Assembly (NCBI RefSeq): GCF_009857535.1
Contig: NZ_WWCS01000005.1
Span: 1 to 64,000, forward strand
Source of the DNA: Duganella margarita
Lineage (GTDB): Bacteria > Pseudomonadota > Gammaproteobacteria > Burkholderiales > Burkholderiaceae_D
Direction: 5' to 3'
Length of the DNA stretch: 64,000 bases
A program made the translations under genes and the position numbers. Of the stretch, positions 1 through 8,059 are shown piece by piece (position 1 is the stretch's first letter; every line of letters begins with the position of its first letter). The notes under the pieces are model-generated. The model did not search any database. It was not told the origin of the DNA and saw only the letters and a list, made by a program, of their open reading frames with translations.

Positions 1-1645
1 ACGCTGGCAGCGGCCGTGCCGACAGCGCTGCCGGCGGCATGACTGGCAACGCTGGCAGCGGCGGCGCATCGTCGGCTACGGCGTGGCGGCGGCGGCCAGC
101 GTCGCCACCGCGCTGCTCACCACGCCGTTGCTGGCCTGGCTGGACCTGGCCAACATCGCCATGCTGTTCCTGCTGGTGGTGGTGCTGGTGGCGGTGCGGT
201 TCGGGCGCGGGCCGTCGGTGCTGGCCACCTGCGTCAGCGTGGCCTGCTTCGACTTCTTCTTCGTGCCGCCGCGCTTCACCATGGCGGTCAGCGACTTCCA
301 GTACCTGATCACCTTTGTGGTGATGCTGGCGGTGGGCCTGATCACCGGCCACCTGACGGCCGACCTGCGCTTCCAGGCGCGCGTGGCCGCGCAGCGCGAA
401 CGGCGGGCGCGGGCGCTGTACGAATTCGCCCGTGAACTGTCCGGCGCGCTGCAAACCGACCAAATCTACGACACCACCCGGCGCGTGATCCAGCAGGCGT
501 TCCGCGCGCGCGCCACGCTGCTGCTGCCGGACGAGGCCGGCCGGCTGCAACTGCCGCCGCCGGAACTCGCCAACCCGGCGGCCGAGGCCAGCGTCGACGG
601 CGCAGTAGTCGGCGCCGGTCCCGGTACAGGTCCCGGCGGCCAGCACGGCGTGCACCTGGCGGCGCTCGACACCGGCATCGCCCAGTGGGCCTATGACCGC
701 GCCGAGCCGGCCGGCCTGGGGACCGACACCTTGCCGGCCAGCCGCATCTTCTACCTGCCGCTGGTGGCGCCGATGCGCACCCGCGGCGTGCTGGCGATCG
801 AACCGCAGCAGCGGCGCTGGATGCTGATCCCCGAGCAGCGGCAACAGCTGGACACCTTCGCCGCGCTGGCCGCCATCGCGCTGGAGCGGGTGCACTACAT
901 CGAAGTGGCCCAGGGCGCGCTGGTCAGCATGGAAACCGAACGGCTGCGCAACTCGCTGCTGGCGGCGCTGTCGCACGATCTGCGCACGCCATTGACCTCG
1001 CTGGTCGGCCTGTCGGAAGCGCTGACCGGCTCGCGTCCGGCGCTCAGCGACGCCCAGCAGGACACCGCGCGCGCGCTGCACGACGAAGCGCTGCGCATGA
1101 GCACCATGGTCGCCAATCTGCTGGACATGGCGCGCATCCAGAGCGGCGAAGTGCAATTCAATCTGCAATGGCAGCCGCTGGAAGAAGTGGTCGGCAGCGC
1201 GCTGCGCGCGGCCGGCAGCGCGCTCAAAGGGCACCAGCTCAGCACCAAACTGGCGCCCGGGCTGCCGCTGCTGCGCTACGACGCCGTGCTGATCGAACGG
1301 GTGCTGGTCAACCTGCTGGAAAACGCCGCCAAATACACGCCGCCCGGGGCCCATATCGAGATCGCCGCCGCCCTGCATGGCGCCTGGCTCAACGTCACCG
1401 TGCACGACGACGGCCCCGGCCTGCCGGCCGGCCGCGAAGAAGCGCTGTTTGAAAAATTCACCCGCGGCGAGCGCGAATCGGCCAAGCCGGGCGTCGGCCT
1501 GGGGCTGGCGATCTGCCGCGCCATCGTCGAAGCGCACGGCGGCACCATCCGCGCCGGCCGTGGCCCGCTGGGCGGCGCCGCCTTCACCTTTACCCTGCCT
1601 CTTGGCACACCCCCGGCCATGCCGGACGAGGAAGTCCATGACTGA
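1..1645 (+). CDS. kdpD: KdpD sensor histidine kinase, C-terminal part (5' end outside window)
   Basis: This is the sensor kinase that responds to potassium limitation and osmotic stress and phosphorylates KdpE. The reading frame is open from base 2, so the N-terminal KdpD and USP domains lie upstream of the window; about 547 residues remain. Visible in order are four closely packed membrane segments (DUF4118, encoded roughly 100-360), a GAF-like region, the dimerisation/phosphoacceptor box SHDLRTPLTSL (His codon near 974), and the ATPase N, G1 and G2 boxes (NLLENAAKYTP, DDGPGLP, GVGLGLAI). A GTG at 83 could be read as a start but lies inside the expected membrane domain, so I do not use it. 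The first 27 codons are rich in Arg, Gln and Trp. The stop overlaps the kdpE start by 8 bp. Family assignment is secure. Confidence 0.93.
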   Translation, partial: RWQRPCRQRCRRHDWQRWQRRRIVGYGVAAAASVATALLTTPLLAWLDLANIAMLFLLVVVLVAVRFGRGPSVLATCVSVACFDFFFVPPRFTMAVSDFQYLITFVVMLAVGLITGHLTADLRFQARVAAQRERRARALYEFARELSGALQTDQIYDTTRRVIQQAFRARATLLLPDEAGRLQLPPPELANPAAEASVDGAVVGAGPGTGPGGQHGVHLAALDTGIAQWAYDRAEPAGLGTDTLPASRIFYLPLVAPMRTRGVLAIEPQQRRWMLIPEQRQQLDTFAALAAIALERVHYIEVAQGALVSMETERLRNSLLAALSHDLRTPLTSLVGLSEALTGSRPALSDAQQDTARALHDEALRMSTMVANLLDMARIQSGEVQFNLQWQPLEEVVGSALRAAGSALKGHQLSTKLAPGLPLLRYDAVLIERVLVNLLENAAKYTPPGAHIEIAAALHGAWLNVTVHDDGPGLPAGREEALFEKFTRGERESAKPGVGLGLAICRAIVEAHGGTIRAGRGPLGGAAFTFTLPLGTPPAMPDEEVHD

Positions 1646-2333
1646 CACCGCACCGACCGCCTTGCTGGTCGAAGACGAACCGCAAATCCGCCGCTTCGTG
1701 CGCGCCGCACTGGAAGAGGAGGGCTGGCAAGTATTCGAAGCGGGCGGCCTGCAACGCGGCCTGATCGACGCCGGCACCCGCAAGCCCGACCTGATCGTGC
1801 TCGACCTCGGCCTGCCGGACGGCGACGGCATCGACTTCGTCACCGACCTGCGCAAATGGTCGGCGGTGCCGGTGATCGTGCTGTCGGCGCGCGTCAACGA
1901 AGCCGACAAGATCCGCGCGCTGGACGCCGGCGCCGACGACTACCTGAGCAAACCGTTCGGCGTCGGCGAACTGCTGGCGCGGGTGCGGGCCACCTTGCGG
2001 CGGCAGCGCCAGCCGGCCGCCGACCAGAGCGGGCTGGTGCAGTTTGGCGAGGTCGCGGTGGATTTGCAGAACCGGCGCGTGACGCGCGGCGGCGCCCACG
2101 TGCACCTGACGCCGACCGAATACCGGCTGCTGGCGGTGCTGGTGGCCAACGCCGGCCGCGTGATGACCAACCCGCAGCTGCTGCGCGCCGTGTGGGGGCC
2201 GTCGCAGTCGGAGAACGGCCACTACCTGCGCATCTACATGGGCCACCTGCGCCACAAGCTGGAAGCCGACCCCACCCAGCCGCGCTACCTGCTGACCGAA
2301 ACGGCGGTCGGCTACCGCCTGCAGCTGCCGTAG
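1638..2333 (+). CDS. kdpE: KdpE response regulator (OmpR/PhoB class)
   Basis: KdpE is the DNA-binding partner of KdpD and normally activates kdpFABC, which encodes the high-affinity potassium ATPase. The 231-residue protein has a receiver domain with acidic pocket E12-D13, phosphoacceptor D56 (in VLDLGLPDG) and conserved K105 (SKPFG). A C-terminal OmpR-type winged helix follows (TPTEYRLL through the closing GYRLQLP). The ATG lies inside the last codons of kdpD, so the two are translationally coupled, which supports the pair assignment. kdpFABC is not in view and would be expected upstream. Confidence 0.94.
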   Translation: MTDTAPTALLVEDEPQIRRFVRAALEEEGWQVFEAGGLQRGLIDAGTRKPDLIVLDLGLPDGDGIDFVTDLRKWSAVPVIVLSARVNEADKIRALDAGADDYLSKPFGVGELLARVRATLRRQRQPAADQSGLVQFGEVAVDLQNRRVTRGGAHVHLTPTEYRLLAVLVANAGRVMTNPQLLRAVWGPSQSENGHYLRIYMGHLRHKLEADPTQPRYLLTETAVGYRLQLP

Positions 2334-2338
2334 GCCTT

Positions 2339-2382
2339 AGTCGCACCTCAGTCGCACCTCAGTCGCGCTTCAGTCGCGCACC
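2339..2382. repeat. Four tandem copies of an 11-bp repeat
   Basis: Units start at 2339, 2350, 2361 and 2372. The first two are identical (AGTCGCACCTC); the last two differ by a few bases (AGTCGCGCTTC, AGTCGCGCACC). The array fills the gap between the convergent kdpE and GNAT genes and runs over the stop codon of the latter. There is no hairpin and no T-run, so it does not look like a terminator. Confidence 0.7.
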
Positions 2383-3284
2383 ATGATGTCGTAGCCCTTG
2401 TCGCTGGTGAGCTGCTGGAAGTTGCGGCGCACCAGCATCTGCATCATCTGCGAGCCGGCCTTGGTGGCGACCACCAGACGCCGCTGCTGATAGCGGGTGC
2501 AGAAAAAATTCACCATCGCCGACCCGAGGCCGGTGTTGCGGAAGGGGGGCGCCACTGCCAGCGCATGCAGTTCGCGCTCCGGTCCCTTGTTGCCGTCCAG
2601 TCCCAGCACCATCATGTAGGCGGCCAGTTGGCCATGCAGCTCGGAGACCCAGAACTCGATCGGCACCACCGTCTGCCCGCCATTCCAGACATCGCGCAGC
2701 GCGGCGCCGTCGATAATGCCCTGGCTGAAGGTGGTAGTCAGCGCGGCCTGGCGCACCGCGTCCATCACATTCTGGTCGAACGCGCCGTCCTCGCCGCCGG
2801 TACTGGTCAGCGCGATAATGGCGGGCACATCGGCGACCACCGCACGGCGGATGGTGGCCTCCAGCCGGCGCCGGCGCCGTTCGCGGCGCGCCTGGCGCTG
2901 GAAATGCCGGGCATGGCGCGCCGTGCGCTCGAACAGCAGGCGGCCCTGCCAGGCCAGCAGCGCCGCCAGCCCGTACCCGGCCGCGCTTTGCAGCAGATCG
3001 TAGAGCAGCATCAGGGCGCCGTCGTGATGGCGGTTCAGGTAGAAATCGGCGACGCGGGCGACACTGGCGCCCACAACCGCCAGCACGGTGGCGGCGCGTC
3101 CCAGCCGCCACGCCACCAGCACCACCGACAGCGTATAAAACAGCCCGAAGGAAATGGTCGGGCCGCTGCCCAGATCGAGCACGAAAAACCCGGCCAGCAG
3201 CAGGGCGGCCGCCGCAGCAATGCTGCGCGGGCTGGCGGTGCGCAGGCGCACGCGCAGGCGACGAAAGGCAAGCAGAATAGACAT
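2370..3284 (-). CDS. Membrane-anchored GNAT-family N-acetyltransferase
   Basis: A 304-residue protein in two parts. Residues about 20-112 hold four hydrophobic segments (near 21-39, 46-59, 63-78 and 91-112). A very basic linker (118-146, including a run of Arg) follows, then a GNAT fold from about 145 to the end. The acetyl-CoA loop is RNTGLG at 249-254, preceded by the beta-strand ELHALAVAP. The linker and catalytic domain should be cytoplasmic. The acetyl acceptor cannot be told from sequence. It is a single-gene unit convergent with kdpE, and its own promoter is recognisable at 3328-3356. The Shine-Dalgarno is weak, and the start is taken as the ATG opening MSILLAFRRL. The domain calls are solid; the function is open. 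Confidence 0.75.
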   Translation of the reverse strand: MSILLAFRRLRVRLRTASPRSIAAAAALLLAGFFVLDLGSGPTISFGLFYTLSVVLVAWRLGRAATVLAVVGASVARVADFYLNRHHDGALMLLYDLLQSAAGYGLAALLAWQGRLLFERTARHARHFQRQARRERRRRRLEATIRRAVVADVPAIIALTSTGGEDGAFDQNVMDAVRQAALTTTFSQGIIDGAALRDVWNGGQTVVPIEFWVSELHGQLAAYMMVLGLDGNKGPERELHALAVAPPFRNTGLGSAMVNFFCTRYQQRRLVVATKAGSQMMQMLVRRNFQQLTSDKGYDIMVRD

Positions 3285-3327
3285 AGCCGCTAGGCTAAGG
3301 GCTGCACCGGCGCGCTACAACTTAAGA

Positions 3328-3356
3328 TTTGTAGCAATTTGTTTCGCAAATTTCAA
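3328..3356 (-). promoter_or_regulatory. Predicted sigma-70 promoter of the membrane GNAT gene
   Basis: On the minus strand, TTGAAA (3356-3351), a 17-bp spacer and TACAAA (3333-3328) form a good -35/-10 pair, about 45 bp upstream of the ATG at 3284. The whole gap 3300-3385 is markedly AT-rich compared with its surroundings. It also contains an imperfect inverted repeat at 3360-3382 downstream of the VWA gene, without a clear T-run. Confidence 0.55.
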
Positions 3357-3388
3357 TATATTTAACAAAGTTTCTTTTTGTTAATCAC

Positions 3389-4558
3389 TCATTTGCTCAG
3401 CGTGCGCATCGCCTGTTCCAGGCCGTTCATGGTCAGCGGGAACATGCGGTTGTTCATCAGCTGGCGGATGATGTCGATCGACTGGCGGTACTGCCAGATG
3501 GTGTCCGGCTCCGGATTGAGCCAGACGAATTTCGGAAACGCCGCCGTGAAGCGCGCCAGCCAAGCGCTGCCGGCTTCCTCGTTGTTGTACTCGACCGAAC
3601 CGCCCGGCTGCACAATCTCGTACGGACTCATGGTGGCGTCGCCGACGAAGATCAGCTTGGTGTCGGGCGGGTATTTGCGCAGGATATCCCAGGTCGGAAA
3701 GCGCTCCGCATGGCGGCGCCGGTTGTTCTTCCACAGGTAATCGTAGACGCAGTTATGGAAGTAAAAAAACTCCATGTTCTTGAACTCCGACTTGGCGGCC
3801 GAAAACAGCTCCTCGGTGCGCTCGATATGGTCGTCCATGGTGCCGCCGACATCGAACAGCATCAGCACCTTGATATTGTTCTTGCGCTCCGGCTGCATCT
3901 TGATATCGAGGTAGCCGGCGTTGCTGGCGGTGGCGCGGATGGTGGCGTCCAGCGCCAGTTCCTCGGCCGCGCCCTGGCGCGCGAACTTGCGCAGCCGGCG
4001 CAGCGCCACCTTGATGTTGCGGGTGCCGATCTCGCGCTCGCCGTCGTAATCCTGGTAGCTGCGCGCCTCCCATACCTTGACGGCCGTGCGGTTGCCGCCT
4101 TTGCCGCCAATGCGCACGCCCTCAGGATTGGTGCCGCCATGGCCGAACGGCGAGGTGCCGCCGGTGCCGATCCACTTGTTGCCGCCCTCGTGGCGAGCTT
4201 TCTGCTCGTCCAGCAGTTCCTTCAGCCGGTCCATCAGTTTGTCGTAGCCGAATTTTTCCAGCGCGGCGATCTGCTCCGGCGTCAGCTCGCGCTTCATGCG
4301 CTGCACCAGCCAGTCCAGCGGCACATTGCCCTGCTGGTCGAAGGCGGCGCTGATGCCCTTGAAGTACAGGCCGAAGGCGCGGTCGAACTTGTCGAAGTGG
4401 GCCTCGTCCTTGACCAGCGTCAGCCGGGCCAGGTAGTAGAAATCGTCCAGCGAGTTGCTGATCACCTGCTGCTGCATGGCTTCCAGCAGCGTCAAAAACT
4501 CCTTGATCGTGACCGGGATCCTGGCGTCTTTCAGCGTAAAGAAGAAATCGATCAGCAT
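3389..4558 (-). CDS. VWA-domain protein, CoxE-like family
   Basis: A 389-residue protein of the CoxE-like von Willebrand A class that works with a MoxR AAA+ ATPase. The first 120 residues are helical and charged, a Gly-rich stretch lies at 126-156, and the VWA domain begins near 228. The metal site that is normally DxSxS reads D236-V-G-G-T240, so the first Ser is Gly and the second is Thr. From memory, a Gly at the first position is common in this subgroup. It is the last gene of a three-gene reverse-strand operon, one base after the stop of the GNAT gene and downstream of the ATPase. Such pairs act as chaperones for metal-centre or complex assembly; the client here is not known. Confidence 0.85.
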   Translation of the reverse strand: MLIDFFFTLKDARIPVTIKEFLTLLEAMQQQVISNSLDDFYYLARLTLVKDEAHFDKFDRAFGLYFKGISAAFDQQGNVPLDWLVQRMKRELTPEQIAALEKFGYDKLMDRLKELLDEQKARHEGGNKWIGTGGTSPFGHGGTNPEGVRIGGKGGNRTAVKVWEARSYQDYDGEREIGTRNIKVALRRLRKFARQGAAEELALDATIRATASNAGYLDIKMQPERKNNIKVLMLFDVGGTMDDHIERTEELFSAAKSEFKNMEFFYFHNCVYDYLWKNNRRRHAERFPTWDILRKYPPDTKLIFVGDATMSPYEIVQPGGSVEYNNEEAGSAWLARFTAAFPKFVWLNPEPDTIWQYRQSIDIIRQLMNNRMFPLTMNGLEQAMRTLSK

Positions 4559-4559
4559 C

Positions 4560-5165
4560 TCAGCGCACTCCGTGGCGCGCCAGCTTGTCGCGCAGATGGG
4601 CCTTGATCTCCGGCCACTCGCCGGCCGTGATGCTGTACATCACGGTATCGCGCACGGTGCCGTCGCGGCGCAGCGCGTGGTGGCGCAGCACGCCGTCCTT
4701 TCTGGCGCCGAGGCGCTCGATGGCCGCTTGCGAGGCGTGGTTGAAATTGTCGGTGCGCAGGCCCACCAGCGCTGCGCCCAGCGTCTCGAAGGCGTGCGTC
4801 ATCAGCAGAAGCTTGCAGGTGGTGTTGACGTGGGTGCGCTGCCAGCGCTTGGCGTACCAGGTGTAGCCGATCTCGGCGCGGCCGATGGCCGGCACGATGT
4901 CGTGGTAGCTGGTGGTGCCGATCAAAACGCCGCTGGCGCTGTCGATCACGGCGAACGCCAGCCGGACAGGGCGCTGCTCGATGGCCTTGAAGATATAGGC
5001 GTCGACCTCGTGCGGCTCCGGCACCGAGGTCACGCGCAGCTGCCACAGCTCGCCGTCGCTGGCGGCCGCGCGCAGGCCGTCGGCGTGGTGCGGGGCCAAC
5101 GGTTCCAGCCGCACGCCGTGCAACTCCAGCGTGACCGGCAGCGGCGTGTCGAACTGCGTGCTCAT
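4560..5165 (-). CDS. GNAT acetyltransferase, RimJ/RimL-like
   Basis: A 201-residue single-domain acetyltransferase of the RimJ/RimL (Acetyltransf_3) type. It shows the typical opening LELHGVRLEPL, a central beta-strand region (IGTTSYHDI, AEIGYTWYAKRWQRTHVNTTCK) that carries acetyl-CoA contacts, and the characteristic RTDNFNHASQAAIERLGARKDG near 137-158. RimL relatives acetylate ribosomal protein N-termini, but many relatives have other substrates. The start overlaps the end of the upstream MoxR gene by 4 bp and the stop is 1 bp from the VWA start, so it is firmly inside this operon. A modifying enzyme between a MoxR ATPase and its VWA partner is not the textbook arrangement. Confidence 0.85.
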   Translation of the reverse strand: MSTQFDTPLPVTLELHGVRLEPLAPHHADGLRAAASDGELWQLRVTSVPEPHEVDAYIFKAIEQRPVRLAFAVIDSASGVLIGTTSYHDIVPAIGRAEIGYTWYAKRWQRTHVNTTCKLLLMTHAFETLGAALVGLRTDNFNHASQAAIERLGARKDGVLRHHALRRDGTVRDTVMYSITAGEWPEIKAHLRDKLARHGVR

Positions 5166-6013
5166 CGGTTATGGCGCGCCATGGCGATCAGGCGTTCGAA
5201 CAGGTGGATGTCCTGCTCGTTCTTCAGCAGCGCGCCGTGCAGCGGCGGCACGATGGCCTTCTGGTCCTGGCTGCGCAGCGCTGCCGGCGGGATGTCTTCC
5301 GCCATCAAGAGCTTGAGCCAGTCGAGGAATTCCGACGTGGACGGCTTCTTCTTCAGGCCCTGGACCTCGCGCACCTCGTAGAAAGTCTGCAGCGCCTGCG
5401 CCAGCAGTTCCTGCTTCAGGTGCGGATAGTGCACCTGGACGATCTGCGCCATCGTATCGCGGTCGGGGAACTTGATGTAGTGGAAGAAACAACGGCGCAG
5501 GAAGGCGTCCGGAAGCTCCTTCTCGTTGTTGGAGGTGATGATCACCAGCGGCCGGTGGACCGCCTGCACCATTTCGCGGGTTTCGTAGACATAGAACTCC
5601 ATGCGGTCCAGCTCGCGCAACAAATCGTTGGGGAACTCGATGTCGGCCTTGTCGATTTCATCGATCAGCAGCACCACCGGTTCCGGCGCCGTGAAGGCTT
5701 GCCACAGCACACCTTTGACGATGTAGTTGTGGATGTCGCGCACCCGTTCGTCGCCCAGCTGCGAATCGCGCAGGCGCGACACGGCGTCGTACTCGTACAG
5801 GCCCTGCTGCGCCTTGGTGGTGGACTTGATGTGCCATTGCAGCAAGGGGCGGTCGAGCGCGGCGGCGACCTCCTCGGCCAGCATGGTCTTGCCGGTGCCG
5901 GGCTCGCCCTTGATCAGCAGCGGACGCTGCAAGGTGAGGGCGGCGTTGACGGCCAGTTTCAGGTCGGCGGTGGCGACGTATTGGGCGGAACCTTCAAAGC
6001 GAGCGGCGGTCAT
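5162..6013 (-). CDS. MoxR-family AAA+ ATPase
   Basis: A 283-residue AAA+ ATPase of the MoxR branch. The Walker A is GEPGTGKT at 36-43 and the Walker B is VVLLIDEID at 113-121. Sensor-1 asparagines follow at 162-163 (TSNNEKELPDAFLRRC), with the arginine-finger RR at 173-174 and a helical lid domain to the end. MoxR proteins remodel client proteins together with a VWA partner; here that partner is encoded two genes downstream in the same operon. A cytochrome c gene diverges upstream, which may hint at a link to electron-transfer proteins, but that is inference from position alone. Confidence 0.9.
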   Translation of the reverse strand: MTAARFEGSAQYVATADLKLAVNAALTLQRPLLIKGEPGTGKTMLAEEVAAALDRPLLQWHIKSTTKAQQGLYEYDAVSRLRDSQLGDERVRDIHNYIVKGVLWQAFTAPEPVVLLIDEIDKADIEFPNDLLRELDRMEFYVYETREMVQAVHRPLVIITSNNEKELPDAFLRRCFFHYIKFPDRDTMAQIVQVHYPHLKQELLAQALQTFYEVREVQGLKKKPSTSEFLDWLKLLMAEDIPPAALRSQDQKAIVPPLHGALLKNEQDIHLFERLIAMARHNR

Positions 6014-6220
6014 GCGGATATCCCGGAGAGAAAAGATAAAACAGTATAGAAGGAAACGCTAGAGTGGGGGCTCGGTCCGCATGGCGGCGCGTGTTGTTTC
6101 TAAAAAGTACTTGGGTTAGAATCCGTGAGCATATAGAACAAAAGTCAATACACTTGACCCGTGGTAGTAGTATCCGAGATCGCAGTACCGCGCTTGTCCG
6201 ATTACTTACTTAGAGACACC

Positions 6221-6568
6221 ATGAAAAAACTCACCGCACTCCTCGTGCTCGCTGCGATCATCCCAGTCGCCCACGTCGCCGTCGCAGCGGAAGTTGTGGG
6301 CAACGTCCAGAACGCCAAAGCCAAGATCGAAATGTGCATCGGCTGCCACGGCATCCCCGGCTACAAAGCCACCTTCCCTGAAGTGTTTCCGGTGCCGATG
6401 ATTGGCGGCCAGTCCGCCAAGTACATCGAAAGCGCGCTGCAGGATTATAAAAAAGGGGCGCGCAAGCACCCGTCGATGCGCGGCATCGCCGCCAGCCTGA
6501 GCGACCAGGACATCGCCGACGTGGCGGCGTTCTACTCGCAGCAGACCCGTATGGCGGACCCGAAATGA
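6221..6568 (+). CDS. Class I cytochrome c, periplasmic
   Basis: A 115-residue exported cytochrome. A signal peptide (MKKLTALLVLAA, cleaved after VAVA-A) precedes one haem-binding motif, MCIGCH. A likely axial Met lies in KHPSMRGIA, followed by the C-terminal helix LSDQDIADVAAFY. The size and motifs fit the c4/c5/c553-like single-domain group. I chose the ATG at 6221 rather than an in-frame GTG 60 bp upstream because it gives a proper signal peptide. It is followed 11 bp later by a second small cytochrome gene, and the two are probably co-transcribed. The oxidase or reductase partner is not in view. Confidence 0.88.
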   Translation: MKKLTALLVLAAIIPVAHVAVAAEVVGNVQNAKAKIEMCIGCHGIPGYKATFPEVFPVPMIGGQSAKYIESALQDYKKGARKHPSMRGIAASLSDQDIADVAAFYSQQTRMADPK

Positions 6569-6579
6569 GGAGTGCATTC

Positions 6580-6921
6580 ATGAAAAACACCATTGCTGCG
6601 GTCGCCTGCGCCCTGTTCGCCGCCAGCGCCCACGCGGCCGGCAACATCGACGCCGGCAAGGCGTTGACCGAGAAATACGCCTGCTTCAGCTGCCACGGCA
6701 AGGACTTCAACACGCCGATCGACCCCAGCTATCCGAAGCTGGCCGGCCAGCACAAGGACTATCTGGTGCACGCGCTGAAAGCCTACCAGCGCGGCGACAC
6801 CGCCAACGGCCGCAGCAACGCCATCATGACCGGCCAGGTCAAGCCGCTGAGCAACCAGGACATCCAGGACCTGGCGGCCTACCTGCACAGCCTGCCGGGC
6901 ACCCTGGCCACCCACCGCTAA
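6580..6921 (+). CDS. Class I cytochrome c, periplasmic
   Basis: A 113-residue monohaem cytochrome with a signal peptide (MKNTIAAVACALFAASAHA) and the haem motif CFSCH. A Met-containing loop (SNAIMTGQVKPLSNQD) and C-terminal helix DLAAYLHSLPG match the c4-type half-domain. The ATG at 6580 is favoured over the in-frame ATG at 6565 because it begins a normal signal peptide and has GAGGAG about 7 bases upstream. Two adjacent one-domain cytochromes resemble the halves of a dihaem c4 split into separate genes; that is an observation, not proof of interaction. The stop sits in a small palindrome shared with the convergent DUF1841 gene. Confidence 0.88.
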   Translation: MKNTIAAVACALFAASAHAAGNIDAGKALTEKYACFSCHGKDFNTPIDPSYPKLAGQHKDYLVHALKAYQRGDTANGRSNAIMTGQVKPLSNQDIQDLAAYLHSLPGTLATHR

Positions 6922-6931
6922 ACCTCCGGGT

Positions 6932-7357
6932 TTACAGGCGGCGCCGGATGGCTTCGAGGTAGGCGGCGGCGTCCGGCGGGGTGCCGCTGCGCTGGGCGTT
7001 CCAGATCATCTCGCCCAGGCATTCCATGATTTCGTGCTGCGCCGCGTGGGCGTCGTCCAGCTTCAGCGTCAGCGCCGTCGCCAGCGCGCGGATGCCGGGC
7101 GGCTGGTCGATCGAGATCTGCTCGTCAATCGACAGGTGCATCGACAGGTGCAGGAAGGGGTTGGCCTGCGCGCCTTCGACCTGGTAGTCGCGCGTCAGCG
7201 CCGTTTCGACGTCGGCCAGCACGTCGTGGTATTCGGGGTGGTGGCGGATCCAGTCGGCCGCCATGGTCTCGATCGGGCTCAGGATGGCGTTGGCCTGCTG
7301 CTTGCGGTAGGCTTCGCAGAAGAAGCGGCGCACATCGTCGGATGAAGGATTGAACAT
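6932..7357 (-). CDS. DUF1841-family protein
   Basis: A 141-residue soluble protein of the DUF1841 family, common in betaproteobacteria and of unknown function. It is helical, with the conserved features PSSDDVRRFFCEAYRK at the start, WIRHHPEYH near 36-45, and an HLSMHLSIDEQISIDQPPGIR segment around 69-90 rich in His and Asp. No signal peptide or membrane segment is visible. It lies downstream of rppH on the same strand but is separated from it by a strong terminator, so it probably has its own promoter. Confidence 0.82.
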   Translation of the reverse strand: MFNPSSDDVRRFFCEAYRKQQANAILSPIETMAADWIRHHPEYHDVLADVETALTRDYQVEGAQANPFLHLSMHLSIDEQISIDQPPGIRALATALTLKLDDAHAAQHEIMECLGEMIWNAQRSGTPPDAAAYLEAIRRRL

Positions 7358-7374
7358 AGACCGTCATTGTACGG

Positions 7375-7410
7375 AAAAAAAGCGGGACAGTCAGACTGTC
7401 CCGCTTTTTT
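7375..7410 (-). terminator. Rho-independent terminator downstream of rppH (bidirectional form)
   Basis: An 11-bp perfect stem (AGCGGGACAGT / ACTGTCCCGCT) with a 3-base loop, flanked by A6 on one side and T6 on the other. It lies 5 bases after the rppH stop on the minus strand and upstream of the DUF1841 ATG, so it should isolate the two genes. Confidence 0.88.
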
Positions 7411-7414
7411 GGCA

Positions 7415-8059
7415 TCATGCGCTGTTGGTGTCGCCTTCCGGCTTGTCGTCGCAGCCGCAGTCGCCCACAGCCGTTTCCAGCGCCGGCTTGGCGCCATTGA
7501 CCCCGGCCGCGCCCTGGGGAGCGCGCGGCGCGTGCGGCTGGCGCAGGTAGCGCGAGCCGTGTTGACGGCGGTCGTGGCCGTTCGCCGGCCAGGTCAGGAA
7601 GCGCGACAGTTCCTGCAAGGCGCGCTGGTAGACGTCGCGCTTGAACTCGATCACCACGTCCAGCGGCACCCAGTAATCGTGCCAGCGCCAGGCGTCGAAC
7701 TCCGGGTGGTCGGTCAGGCGCAGGTTGACGTCGTTGTCGCGCGCGCACATCCGCAGCAGGAACCAGATCTGCTTCTGGCCGCGGTAATGGCCGCGGATTT
7801 CCCGCTTGATGAAATGGTCCGGCACCTCATAGCGCAGCCAGTCGCGGGTGCGACCGACGATCTTGACGTGCTCGGCCCGCAGACCGATTTCCTCCTCCAG
7901 CTCGCGGTACATCGCCTGCTCCGGCGTTTCACCGTATTTGATGCCTCCTTGCGGAAACTGCCATGAGTGCTCACGCACCCGCTTGCCCCACCACACCTCG
8001 TTCTGGGCGTTCAGCAGGATGATGCCGACGTTGGGCCGGAACCCTTCACGATCGAGCAT
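7415..8059 (-). CDS. rppH: RNA pyrophosphohydrolase RppH (Nudix)
   Basis: RppH removes pyrophosphate from the 5' triphosphate of mRNAs and so triggers RNase E-dependent decay. The 214-residue protein starts [15 protein letters not shown], the conserved RppH N-terminus. The Nudix box spans 38-60 ([23 protein letters not shown] pattern, with the REXXEE metal ligands). An in-frame ATG 63 bp upstream would add an unconserved leader, so I use 8059. Compared with a usual length near 160-175, there is a C-terminal extension after [10 protein letters not shown] that is rich in Arg, Pro and Ala and ends in a CGC-containing acidic tail. It is divergent from proS, which is a common neighbour arrangement. 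Confidence 0.93.
   Translation of the reverse strand: MLDREGFRPNVGIILLNAQNEVWWGKRVREHSWQFPQGGIKYGETPEQAMYRELEEEIGLRAEHVKIVGRTRDWLRYEVPDHFIKREIRGHYRGQKQIWFLLRMCARDNDVNLRLTDHPEFDAWRWHDYWVPLDVVIEFKRDVYQRALQELSRFLTWPANGHDRRQHGSRYLRQPHAPRAPQGAAGVNGAKPALETAVGDCGCDDKPEGDTNSA

Noticed and set aside
3360..3382. TTAACAAA / TTTTGTTAA inverted repeat as terminator of the VWA gene
   Set aside because: The stem is nearly all A-T, with no following T-run on the relevant strand, so too weak to call.
3389..6013. MoxR-VWA operon as an anti-phage defence island
   Set aside because: There are no nuclease, toxin or restriction genes beside it, and the neighbours are housekeeping. The chaperone reading fits better.
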